Source: JAHELQ01 sp964491915
GTDB lineage: Bacteria > Acidobacteriota > Aminicenantia > UBA2199
Reading direction: 5' to 3'
Assembly (NCBI GenBank): GCA_964491915.1
Contig: CAZBHS010000026.1
Span: 14,727 to 78,726, forward strand
Length of the DNA: 64,000 nucleotides
This document shows positions 24,646 through 31,841 of this stretch, piece after piece. Position numbers and translations under genes: made by a program. The notes beneath the pieces were generated by a model, which saw nothing but the letters and a program-made list of their open reading frames with translations, made no database searches and was not told where the DNA came from. Within the stretch, counting starts at the first letter, position 1; each line of letters starts with the position of its first letter.

Positions 24646-25188
24646 TTATGTCTTACGGGGCGACTGTCCCCTTTCTGTTTTTCTAGTTTTTCCGGGTTTC
24701 AGTTGCAATATACAGCGAGAAAGTGAGCCGTAGGTGGGTGGAGTCGTAATCGTTACTTTTTTGTTTCCTTTTATTAATTTTTTTAAACAATTTGTATCAC
24801 CAACCTTAAAAAATAACACAAACAGAAAAAATATTCAAGAAAGTCGGGCTTTTTGGAAAAAAACCGGACGATTTGTCCCGGTTGCCGTACAACGGGTACG
24901 CCATACCGTACAATCAGTCCGTGATACCGTACTCCGGGTACGTGATGCAGAGGGTATCCTTGGGGACAGGCGAGTTATCCGGCGAGTTATCTTTTCCCAA
25001 ATTATCACCTTGAAAATAAAATCTCGTTATGTTAAATTCTTTAATGAAATGCGGAGAGCGCCGGTGGCGGTGGAGATCACCGAAACTCCCCTTCAGGCAT
25101 TTCAGGCTCTTCGAGAACTGAGACTTATGTCCTGAGTTTTTCATGTTTTTGAAGATGAGGAGGCTAATAATCGTTTAAGGAGATTTTT
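24646..25188. other. Region between peptide C and the RAYT: upstream duplication block, heptad repeat, REP units
   Basis: The part nearest peptide C belongs to a block repeated near 23800 and 27130 (TTACGGGGCGACTGTCCCC, then CAGTTGCA). A stretch near 24779-24850 (AAACAATTTGTATCACC, AACACAAACAGAAAA) is repeated near 27256-27330. A 21-base tandem repeat lies at 24881-24943 and a GGGGACAGGCGAGTTATC unit at 24962. An open frame of 133 codons (24734-25135) crosses all of these; I do not regard it as a supported gene. Confidence 0.5.
24881..24950 (+). repeat. 21-base tandem repeat encoding heptads (3.3 units)
   Basis: Units at 24881, 24902 and 24923 share the frame xxTVQxVR; translated they read VAVQRVR, HTVQSVR and DTVLRVR. 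The 21-base period keeps the reading frame. A longer, more decayed repeat with the same period lies at 26321-26546 on the other strand. Confidence 0.65.
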
Positions 25189-26115
25189 ATGCCAAGAGCA
25201 AGACGGTTAAAAGTGAAAGGTGAAATAGCCTTCTATCACATCATGTCCCGCATAGTGGGGCAACAATTTTTATTGAAAGACAGGGAAAAAGAAGAGATGC
25301 TTCAGATCATCACGCATTTTTCCAACATGTATTTCGTCGAAGTGATTGTATTCTGCATCATGAGCAATCACTTCCATCTAGTCATCAAATCCAATCCGGA
25401 ACACATGTATAGCGACCAAGAGGTGATTCGCCGCTTCAAAAAGTACATTCTCAAAACAGACGAAAACCCCCACCTGGAGAATCGCGAAATTACATGCCAT
25501 GACATCAACCGCACCCGAAAAAAGCTCGAAGACATCTCGGAATTCGCCCGTTCAGTCAAGCAGACCTTCTCGTGCGAGTACAACAAGGCCCATAACCGCA
25601 AAGGTTACTTATGGGGCGACCGCTTTAAAAGCGTACTCCTGGATTCCGGCGACAGCCTGCTTCGGTGCTGCGCCTACGTCGAACTGAATCCTGTGCGGGC
25701 GGGCATCGTCCAAAAACCCGAAACCTACCGTTGGTGCAGCCTCCACTACCGGGAGTTCACATCCAAACTCCACCAATTCCTGACATTTGACGGCAACCCC
25801 CTCAACCTCGACGACTACCGCCGCATCGTCTACGCCTGCGGCAACATCAAACGAATCACACCGAGAGACCTCGAAGAGGGCCGCACAACCGACGACGCCG
25901 GAATTCCCATCTCAGACGAGCTCTCCGCCGGCACACTCATGCTGGGTCGAATACGCCACTTCACCGACGGTCTGGTCATAGGTTCAAAAGAATTCCTGAC
26001 GCAGGCCTACATCACATTCGGCGATACTATCATCCGCAAAAAAGACCGCAACATCTACCCCACAGGAATCGCAAAAGAAGTTTTCTCGATACGAAACCTA
26101 AGAAAACAGACCTAG
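25189..26115 (+). CDS. REP-associated tyrosine transposase (RAYT, IS200-like Y1 family)
   Basis: A 308-residue single-stranded DNA transposase. It has the family start (GEIAFYHIMSRIVGQQ), the HUH motif in SNHFHLVIKS at about residues 62-71, and the catalytic Tyr in CAYVELNPVRAG near 165. A C-terminal extension of about 130 residues follows, usual in RAYTs. ATG 25189 follows AAGGAG. RAYTs act on short REP hairpins rather than on insertion sequence ends; many GGGACAGG-bearing units surround it, so these are its likely substrates. No terminal repeats flank the gene itself. Confidence 0.88.
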   Translation: MPRARRLKVKGEIAFYHIMSRIVGQQFLLKDREKEEMLQIITHFSNMYFVEVIVFCIMSNHFHLVIKSNPEHMYSDQEVIRRFKKYILKTDENPHLENREITCHDINRTRKKLEDISEFARSVKQTFSCEYNKAHNRKGYLWGDRFKSVLLDSGDSLLRCCAYVELNPVRAGIVQKPETYRWCSLHYREFTSKLHQFLTFDGNPLNLDDYRRIVYACGNIKRITPRDLEEGRTTDDAGIPISDELSAGTLMLGRIRHFTDGLVIGSKEFLTQAYITFGDTIIRKKDRNIYPTGIAKEVFSIRNLRKQT

Positions 26116-26320
26116 ATAAACCAAGCGACGCCGACGACCTCCGCCCAAACCAGGAACCAGTCTGTCCAAAAAAGGCCGAAAAACCATCGAAGCGTCATCG
26201 CATACGAGAAAGACGCAGATAATCTTCCACAAAATCACAAAAATTGAGCCCTATCATCAAACGTTCCCTTATTTTAAGCCTCGAGAGCCGGCCAAAAAGA
26301 TAATCCACCTGTCCCTTTCT
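26116..26320. other. Gap after the RAYT
   Basis: No gene seen. It ends in GATAATCCACCTGTCCCTTT at 26300, a 29-base REP-like block repeated exactly at 34394. Confidence 0.5.
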
Positions 26321-26546
26321 GTTCCTCCGGCGCCAGGATTTGTTCTTGCGGAACCAGGATTTGTTCATCCGTCACCACAAGTTTTTCAGTTCGCGCCACA
26401 CATGATTCTATCTACACCACAAACAATTCCTTCGGAGCCATAACGCCTTCGGCCTCCACCACAAACCGTTCGTTTTCCGCCTCAATCCCCTGGGGCTTTG
26501 CCACAAAGCGTGCGTTTCCCGCCACATTGCGTGCGCGGGACGCCAT
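26321..26546 (-). repeat. Decayed 21-base tandem repeat encoding heptads (about 10 units)
   Basis: On the minus strand one reading frame runs through the block with a single internal TAG and reads ARFVAKPQGIEAENERFVV, then EAEGVMAPKELFVV, stop, then TEKLVVTDEQILVPQEQ. It divides into 7-residue units of the form xExxVVx. Period at the DNA level is 21 bases. A short frame from ATG 26546 to the TAG has no ribosome binding site. It may be the remains of a coiled-coil-like repeat gene or a protein-coding minisatellite. Confidence 0.6.
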
Positions 26547-26746
26547 GAGGCGATGAGGATGCGCCTTGCACATTTGTTTTGTTTGATGAATTTAGGATTT
26601 GGGCTTCCAGGAATTGGTTTTTAGTAGGTGCGGGAACCCGAAAGGGACAGGTATACGTTGGGCATCGCCCGGGATATATAGAAAGGGAACAGTCAAGAAT
26701 TCTTAGAAAAATATATGACGCAGGTGCGTAATACGATGATATAGAT

Positions 26747-26887
26747 CTAGGAACAATCTACCGGCAAACACGTCTCAGACGGAAAACGATGATCCCATCC
26801 CGCCTTAATTTCATTCAATTTGGGATTTTCCAAATTCACTAAAGTAAGTTTGTTCAAATCTAATTTTTTATCTTTCTTGGTTTTCAT
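26747..26887 (-). CDS. RiPP precursor peptide D (beta type, second of pair E-D)
   Basis: A 46-codon gene starting at ATG 26887 after AAAGGAG. The leader reads MKTKKDKKLDLNKLTLVNL and ends NEIKAG, with Ala in place of the first Gly. The core WDHRFPSETCLPVDCS resembles that of peptide B (aromatic start, two Cys, LP). It lies 52 bases downstream of peptide E. Confidence 0.72.
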   Translation of the reverse strand: MKTKKDKKLDLNKLTLVNLENPKLNEIKAGWDHRFPSETCLPVDCS

Positions 26888-26939
26888 TAATCAAACTCCT
26901 TTTTCTAGTTGTTAGTTTCACGTAAAATATGAAACACAA

Positions 26940-27083
26940 TTAGACGCACAGCCATTTGCAAGATGAAGTTACCGACGGAATTATTATAGGATCCCCACCT
27001 TTCACGTTCTTTAGCATAGAATCATCCAGATTCACTAAAGTTGTTTTGTTCAAATCCAATTTTTTTTCTTTCCTGGTTTTCAT
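26940..27083 (-). CDS. RiPP precursor peptide E (alpha type, first of pair E-D)
   Basis: A 47-codon gene starting at ATG 27083 with AAGGAG eight bases upstream. The leader reads MKTRKEKKLDLNKTTLVNL and ends LKNVKGG. The core DPIIIPSVTSSCKWLCV is nearly that of peptide C. The upstream palindrome is perfect here. The E-D pair has the same order as C-B, 2.5 kb away. Confidence 0.78.
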   Translation of the reverse strand: MKTRKEKKLDLNKTTLVNLDDSMLKNVKGGDPIIIPSVTSSCKWLCV

Positions 27084-27110
27084 GAGCCTATCTCCTTTTT
27101 TAGTTATTTG

Positions 27111-27127
27111 GGCCAACCCGGTTGGCC
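27111..27127. promoter_or_regulatory. Perfect palindrome upstream of precursor pair E-D
   Basis: GGCCAACC and GGTTGGCC arms around a single C. It lies 27 bases before the start of peptide E, so it is an operator or a 5'-UTR hairpin. Copies with one and two mismatches precede peptides C and A. Confidence 0.6.
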
Positions 27128-27422
27128 TTATATGTTACGGGGCGACTGTCCCCTTTCCTTGTCTACGGTTTTCAGTTACAAATAGCAACGGGAATTCGAG
27201 CCGCGGGAGATGGGTTGAGTGCGTGATGCCGGTCTGGTTTCCTTTTTGTTTCTTGATTAAACAATTTGTGTCACCGATATAAAAAAATAGCACAAACAGA
27301 AAATATATTCAAGAAAATAGGGCGTTTGGAAATATTTTGTCCCGGCAGAAAGAAAAAAGGGACAGGTACTTCGAGGTTTACTTTTTTTCGCCGAACTGGT
27401 ATGATCCGGTCAGGAGACAACC
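27128..27422. other. Region upstream of precursor E
   Basis: Holds the third copy of the upstream block (TTACGGGGCGACTGTCCCC at about 27135), the AAACAATTTGTGTCACC/CACAAACAGAAAA segment shared with 24779-24850, and a GGGACAGG unit at 27359. No gene seen. Confidence 0.5.
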
Positions 27423-27782
27423 ATGACATTCGAGCCTATGCCTCGACAACTATACGGCGCCCTGGGAGCGATCACCGCCACCTTGATATTGGTGAAGGCC
27501 AAACTCCATTTCGAATACCTCAAGCTCACCAACACCGCGTTCCAAAATGTGGATCGTTTCAGCTACTTGTTGTACAGGCCCAGCGTCATATTCGGCCACT
27601 ACCTTCTCATCCAAAAAATCTTCCGCCCATGGTTCCCCTCCTTGAAAAAAACCGTCAATCCAACCCCCGAATCCGGCGACTTGCGCAAAAAAATCATCGT
27701 CCTGGCCATCCTCATCTGGATCTTCGGCACATTCCTCCCCTACCAGGTGATCACCACCTTTATCTTGTATAGCCATCCATGA
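27423..27782 (+). CDS. Small membrane protein, unknown
   Basis: A 119-residue protein with a C-terminal membrane segment (IIVLAILIWIFGTFLPYQVITTFIL) and weaker hydrophobic stretches near residues 10-25 and 45-62. It starts at ATG 27423 with AGGAG six bases upstream and overlaps the next gene by four bases (ATGA), so the two form an operon. I do not recognise the family. Confidence 0.55.
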   Translation: MTFEPMPRQLYGALGAITATLILVKAKLHFEYLKLTNTAFQNVDRFSYLLYRPSVIFGHYLLIQKIFRPWFPSLKKTVNPTPESGDLRKKIIVLAILIWIFGTFLPYQVITTFILYSHP

Positions 27783-28342
27783 CCGGAATCGTATTTGTTT
27801 CTATAATGTTATTGTCTTTACTGCTACTGGTATTCGAGAACCTGGCGGCCTCTTTTTTCTGGACATTTTTCTACAGGAAATGGCCGGAGCGGTTGGTTTT
27901 GGAGGAGGAGCTGGACAGGGAATTCCAGACGAACATTCAGAAGTTGGAAACACCAAAAGGGGATTTGCGTGGCGACGGTCTGCTAGTGGAATATAAAATC
28001 ACCCAAAATGGCGATGGCATGACGGCTCCCTTCATTTTCCTGAAACTAGCCGGAAGCCGGGTATTCGCGAAGGCGACTATTCACTCCGAAGGAAACGTCC
28101 CTAAATTGCGCCTCCAGCAAAAGCGCCTCATCTCCCAATTCCTCTTGCCCGTCATCTTCGCCATCATGCTCATACTCTCCCTCATTCCCGTCGAGCGCTC
28201 CCTTATCCTCATCATCATGTGCGCCGCCGGCCTCATGGCCTCCCTACCCAAACCACGCCGGGAGTCGGAAAAGCTAGAGAGAATCTATGAAGCCTTCAAA
28301 AGTCACACCATTGGACATTCTTTTGGGGGAATGTTAGACTAA
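27779..28342 (+). CDS. Membrane protein, unknown
   Basis: A 187-residue protein with an N-terminal membrane segment (residues 4-30, IVFVSIMLLSLLLLVFEN) and two more near residues 118-155 (LLPVIFAIMLILSLIP, LILIIMCAAGLMASLP). The hydrophilic middle and tail face the same side. It is translationally coupled to the upstream gene. No domain recognised. Confidence 0.55.
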   Translation: MTGIVFVSIMLLSLLLLVFENLAASFFWTFFYRKWPERLVLEEELDREFQTNIQKLETPKGDLRGDGLLVEYKITQNGDGMTAPFIFLKLAGSRVFAKATIHSEGNVPKLRLQQKRLISQFLLPVIFAIMLILSLIPVERSLILIIMCAAGLMASLPKPRRESEKLERIYEAFKSHTIGHSFGGMLD

Positions 28343-28396
28343 ACACGAAGGAAACCTAAATATAACCAGGTGTTGACAAACGAGGAGGAACGCCGG

Positions 28397-30625
28397 ATGA
28401 AGAGAGCATTGCGGACTATTGTCTTAGTATCGATTGTATTGGCGTCGGCGATTGTTTTGATTTGGCCCGACCAGCGCCGGGACCAGACTGGGGAATCATT
28501 CGCCACCGGACTCAAGAACGGAGCCGGGGAGATGACGTCGAATTTCCAATATCACGACTCGGTGATGTTCCAGGCGGCGGATCTGGAGCCGCGGACCGTT
28601 TATGTGGTCAGAATCGTGGATCAAAAGGGCCATGTCCAGCACGGGGTGCGCTTGGTGACCGACAAGAATGGCCGCATCCCCGAAACCGTGCTCTGGTATA
28701 ATGTGGGAGAGCGGGCCAAAAGGGCGAGCGCGGCGCTGAACATTATTTTGAGTTACACAGTGGAGGTCGCCTTGCCGGAAGACAACCAGGCGATTCACCA
28801 AATCCCCTTCCAGGTGATGGAACTATTGACCCGCCCGGTGCTGTACGCCGCAGACGCCGACGGCAATCCCAAATCCGGTTTCTTGATCGGCGAGGAGAAT
28901 GTCTGGGTGGTGGGGAAAAATTTCCCAAGAGGGAGCATGATCCGGTTGTGGGCCGTGCCGGCTAGAAGTTTATGGAAGGAGGGCGACCCCTTAAAGGACA
29001 AAACCGGGCAATACGGTTTGGAACTGCCGCCCCTGTTTGTGTTAAAAGGGGAGAAAACCGAATTCAAGAGAATGTTCTGGCCCAAATATTTCACCTCAAT
29101 GGGCAGTTACGATATTGTGGCGGAGGTGGTGGCCTATGATTTCGGGACCTATCGCCCCGAAGCCCGGGCGGCTGTCCAGAATGTGGTGTCCCATTTGACT
29201 CACTCGGGTTTCGTTGTGCAACGGCGCGCCGGAGCGGGCGAACATTTGGAAGTGGAGCTTTCGGGCACTCGAAAAAGCCCCTACACGTTTCGGGATACAT
29301 TTTTAACGGACGAGGATGTGTATGTGGGGGTGGATCCCTGCGTGCAACCGTCAAAACTGGGGGACGCGGCATTGGTGTGGATTGTGAAGGACAAGAACGA
29401 AGCCCAATGGACCCAACATATAAACACGCCGTCGGACCTGTTGGACGATGACGACGTAACCGGCGGTCCCACCGCCATTACAGTGGGCGGGGTGTGCGGC
29501 AATTGTTGGAGCCAATTGGCCTGGCCCGCGCAGCTCAAGACCGGGAAATACGATATTGTGTTGGATTTCGACAAAGACCGGCGTTACACGCCGGGTGTGG
29601 ATTTGATCGACGGCCTGGATCGCGCCGGTTTTTCGGTGTCGGAGATACGGGTGGATTCCATTGATTTTAGCCCCGGTTCCGAAAAGATCGTCATCTACCA
29701 TAACATAAGCAGGGAGAAAATTTCGGGACCGGAATACGAAGCCCAAGATATTATCAACAAACCGGCGGTCTGGATCATGGGGAAGCCTCATTCGGTGGCG
29801 GTCACATTCAAGGCCTCTTCCACAATTGCTACGGCTCAAATTTGGGCGGAGAGCGGTCTGGGGGGGCTGGCAACCGAGAGCAGTCCCGTACCGGTAACAT
29901 TCAGCAACGGAAGCGGCGGCGGGCAATTTCCGGTAAACCGCGTGCCCGGAGGCATCGGCAAACACCAGTTTTTTTGGGCCTGGCATTATAAAACCTCCTC
30001 TTCGGCAAATCCCAGGGAGATGGGGGTCACCGGAGAGCACAAGATTTACACGGTATTCGACACACCTCAGGCGCCGATGAAAGAGCCGTGGTGGGAGGTG
30101 TTGGAATACGCGTGCAATTGGGCTAACGGCGAGACCTCCGCCGCCGGAGTGTCGTCAAAGATTGTCCAGCGCATGTACGATTCCGGGATTCGCTATCACG
30201 GTTTTTCCGAGCATTACACCTACCCGTTCCACGAGAATTTTTACTTGAATCAATTGTTCTCGGATTTGCGCACCCCGGGGTTCACCGTATACATGGATTG
30301 CCGGGATTGCGCCAATTTTTTCCATTGTTTGACCAATGCCCTGGGCTTCAATTACCAGTACATGGTCGTCGAGGAAGAGAAGAATAGAGGGTTCCAATAC
30401 AAGTCATTGCGGCCCATTGGGCATTCATGGTGCAACAGCATGATATGGAATTTTCATCAAGTGGGTTGGTGCGGCAGTATGGTGGCGGACTCAAGCGTCA
30501 AGCTGAATTGTCCGGAGCCGTATGTGCAGGCGGCGTGCGATTTGACGGCGGAAGAATATTTCGCCTATTTGTCGGACACCACATTAAAAGGGGCGCAATT
30601 CGGCGTATGCCGCCCCAAGAAATGA
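28397..30625 (+). CDS. Large secreted protein with transglutaminase-like C-terminal domain (copy 1)
   Basis: A 742-residue protein with an N-terminal signal anchor (RTIVLVSIVLASAIVLI). A long beta-rich region follows, then a C-terminal domain with a papain/transglutaminase-like order: MDCRDCANFFHCLTNALG (Cys) at about 630-648, GHSWCN (His) at about 680, and VADSS (Asp). Catalytic assignment is by pattern only. I start at ATG 28397, preceded by GAGGAGG; a nine-codon extension to 28370 is possible. It is paralogous to 31842-34109 over its whole length except a short insertion. Two small secreted proteins lie between the copies. Substrate unknown. Confidence 0.65.
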   Translation: MKRALRTIVLVSIVLASAIVLIWPDQRRDQTGESFATGLKNGAGEMTSNFQYHDSVMFQAADLEPRTVYVVRIVDQKGHVQHGVRLVTDKNGRIPETVLWYNVGERAKRASAALNIILSYTVEVALPEDNQAIHQIPFQVMELLTRPVLYAADADGNPKSGFLIGEENVWVVGKNFPRGSMIRLWAVPARSLWKEGDPLKDKTGQYGLELPPLFVLKGEKTEFKRMFWPKYFTSMGSYDIVAEVVAYDFGTYRPEARAAVQNVVSHLTHSGFVVQRRAGAGEHLEVELSGTRKSPYTFRDTFLTDEDVYVGVDPCVQPSKLGDAALVWIVKDKNEAQWTQHINTPSDLLDDDDVTGGPTAITVGGVCGNCWSQLAWPAQLKTGKYDIVLDFDKDRRYTPGVDLIDGLDRAGFSVSEIRVDSIDFSPGSEKIVIYHNISREKISGPEYEAQDIINKPAVWIMGKPHSVAVTFKASSTIATAQIWAESGLGGLATESSPVPVTFSNGSGGGQFPVNRVPGGIGKHQFFWAWHYKTSSSANPREMGVTGEHKIYTVFDTPQAPMKEPWWEVLEYACNWANGETSAAGVSSKIVQRMYDSGIRYHGFSEHYTYPFHENFYLNQLFSDLRTPGFTVYMDCRDCANFFHCLTNALGFNYQYMVVEEEKNRGFQYKSLRPIGHSWCNSMIWNFHQVGWCGSMVADSSVKLNCPEPYVQAACDLTAEEYFAYLSDTTLKGAQFGVCRPKK

Positions 30626-30644
30626 GCGAGCAAAGGAGAAAACA

Positions 30645-31202
30645 ATGAAGACCCTCGTAATTTTATTATTGACATTGACGCTAATCCTTCCAATAAAGGG
30701 ACAGGTCCAACAGCAAGATCAAGCGGCGGACGAGGCGCGCCTGGGATTGTACTCCCTCTATCGCGCCCCGGAACCGGAGCGGTATGTTGCCGACGTGAAT
30801 GTAAAAGAGCTGACCCAAGTCCATTTCCCCGGCATGACCATGCTGCGTCAAACCCCAAACGGGAAATTCGGCATGACCTACAGTTTGTTCAATCCGGAGA
30901 CCAAACAACAGGTCCGGTTATCCACAGCGGTGTACGCCAATGTCAAAGAGGCCGAAGACATGGCGCTGGAGTATCTAAACTCCGTGAGCGGAGTCTTGAA
31001 GGCCGGCAGTCCCTCGGGCCCCATTATCGGCACCCATAGCTGGTTCCACGTAGCCGCGGACAATAGCGGCGTCATCGTCTTTGTATACCACAACACCCTA
31101 TTCAAACTATTCTCCCCGGATTACCATCTTACAGAAAAGCGGGCGACCCAAATACTCAAAACCCTAAAAACCGGCCGCGACAGCATCCGACCGGCGAATT
31201 AG
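30645..31202 (+). CDS. Small secreted protein, unknown
   Basis: A 185-residue protein with a clear signal peptide (MKTLVILLLTLTLILPIKG). The mature part has no recognised motif. ATG 30645 follows AAGGAGAAAAC and lies 20 bases after the transglutaminase-like gene, so it is probably in the same operon. GGGACAGG occurs at 30698 within the signal peptide region. Confidence 0.55.
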   Translation: MKTLVILLLTLTLILPIKGQVQQQDQAADEARLGLYSLYRAPEPERYVADVNVKELTQVHFPGMTMLRQTPNGKFGMTYSLFNPETKQQVRLSTAVYANVKEAEDMALEYLNSVSGVLKAGSPSGPIIGTHSWFHVAADNSGVIVFVYHNTLFKLFSPDYHLTEKRATQILKTLKTGRDSIRPAN

Positions 31203-31234
31203 CGCCCCCGCCGGCAACCGGAAGAGGTTTACTT

Positions 31235-31621
31235 TTGAGAAGCATAAAATGGATACTATTGTTGGCGTGCCTGGTTTTGGTCTTGCAAGCCTGTTGTCCG
31301 TCGGGTGTTTCAGCCACAGTGGTCAACAAGAAGGGGGAAACCGTCGAGACATTCACGTTTTTTTATGAAGGCGGAACAGTAGAATTGACCGACCTGGAGC
31401 CCCACAAGCCCCAAACCGTCATGATCCCCATGCCGCCGGAAAGTCCGTTAGCCATCGAACTGGCGGGCCAAAAAAAAGAGATCGACATCTATGTCATGAA
31501 AGATCCCTGCAAAACCCTAGACTTGACAATCGAAGAGGGAAACGTTGTCAATTGGACCTACCACGAAGAAGAATTCTTTTGGGGATCTTCCACCACCACC
31601 GGCACCGCCCGCGATATATAG
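31235..31621 (+). CDS. Putative lipoprotein, unknown
   Basis: A 128-residue protein starting at TTG 31235 with a weak AAGAGG site. The signal peptide ends in a lipobox-like LQAC with Cys at residue 20, followed by another Cys. The remainder (TVELTDLEPHKPQTVMIP) looks like a small beta-sandwich. It lies 33 bases after the previous gene. No family recognised. Confidence 0.5.
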   Translation: MRSIKWILLLACLVLVLQACCPSGVSATVVNKKGETVETFTFFYEGGTVELTDLEPHKPQTVMIPMPPESPLAIELAGQKKEIDIYVMKDPCKTLDLTIEEGNVVNWTYHEEEFFWGSSTTTGTARDI

Positions 31622-31841
31622 GAATTCACCTATCCCTGTTCTCTGATGCAGAAGGGGACTGTTATCTCGAACAAATATCGTTGGTCCGCTGAATCGTCGA
31701 AGCGGTTGAGAAATTCAGGGGACAGGCGAGTTATTTTCTTCTATTTATTATTGACGTGGGATTTGGTATCTTATAAGAGTGTTCCGGATTTAGATTTGCG
31801 TCAAAGGAAACGAGTGCGAAGAAAGCGAGGAGGCAAGCAAG
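31622..31841. other. Intergenic segment with one REP-like unit
   Basis: GGGGACAGGCGAGTTATTTTC at 31718 is a copy of the dispersed unit. A short frame crossing it (from 31646) reads through the repeat and is not credible. Confidence 0.55.
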
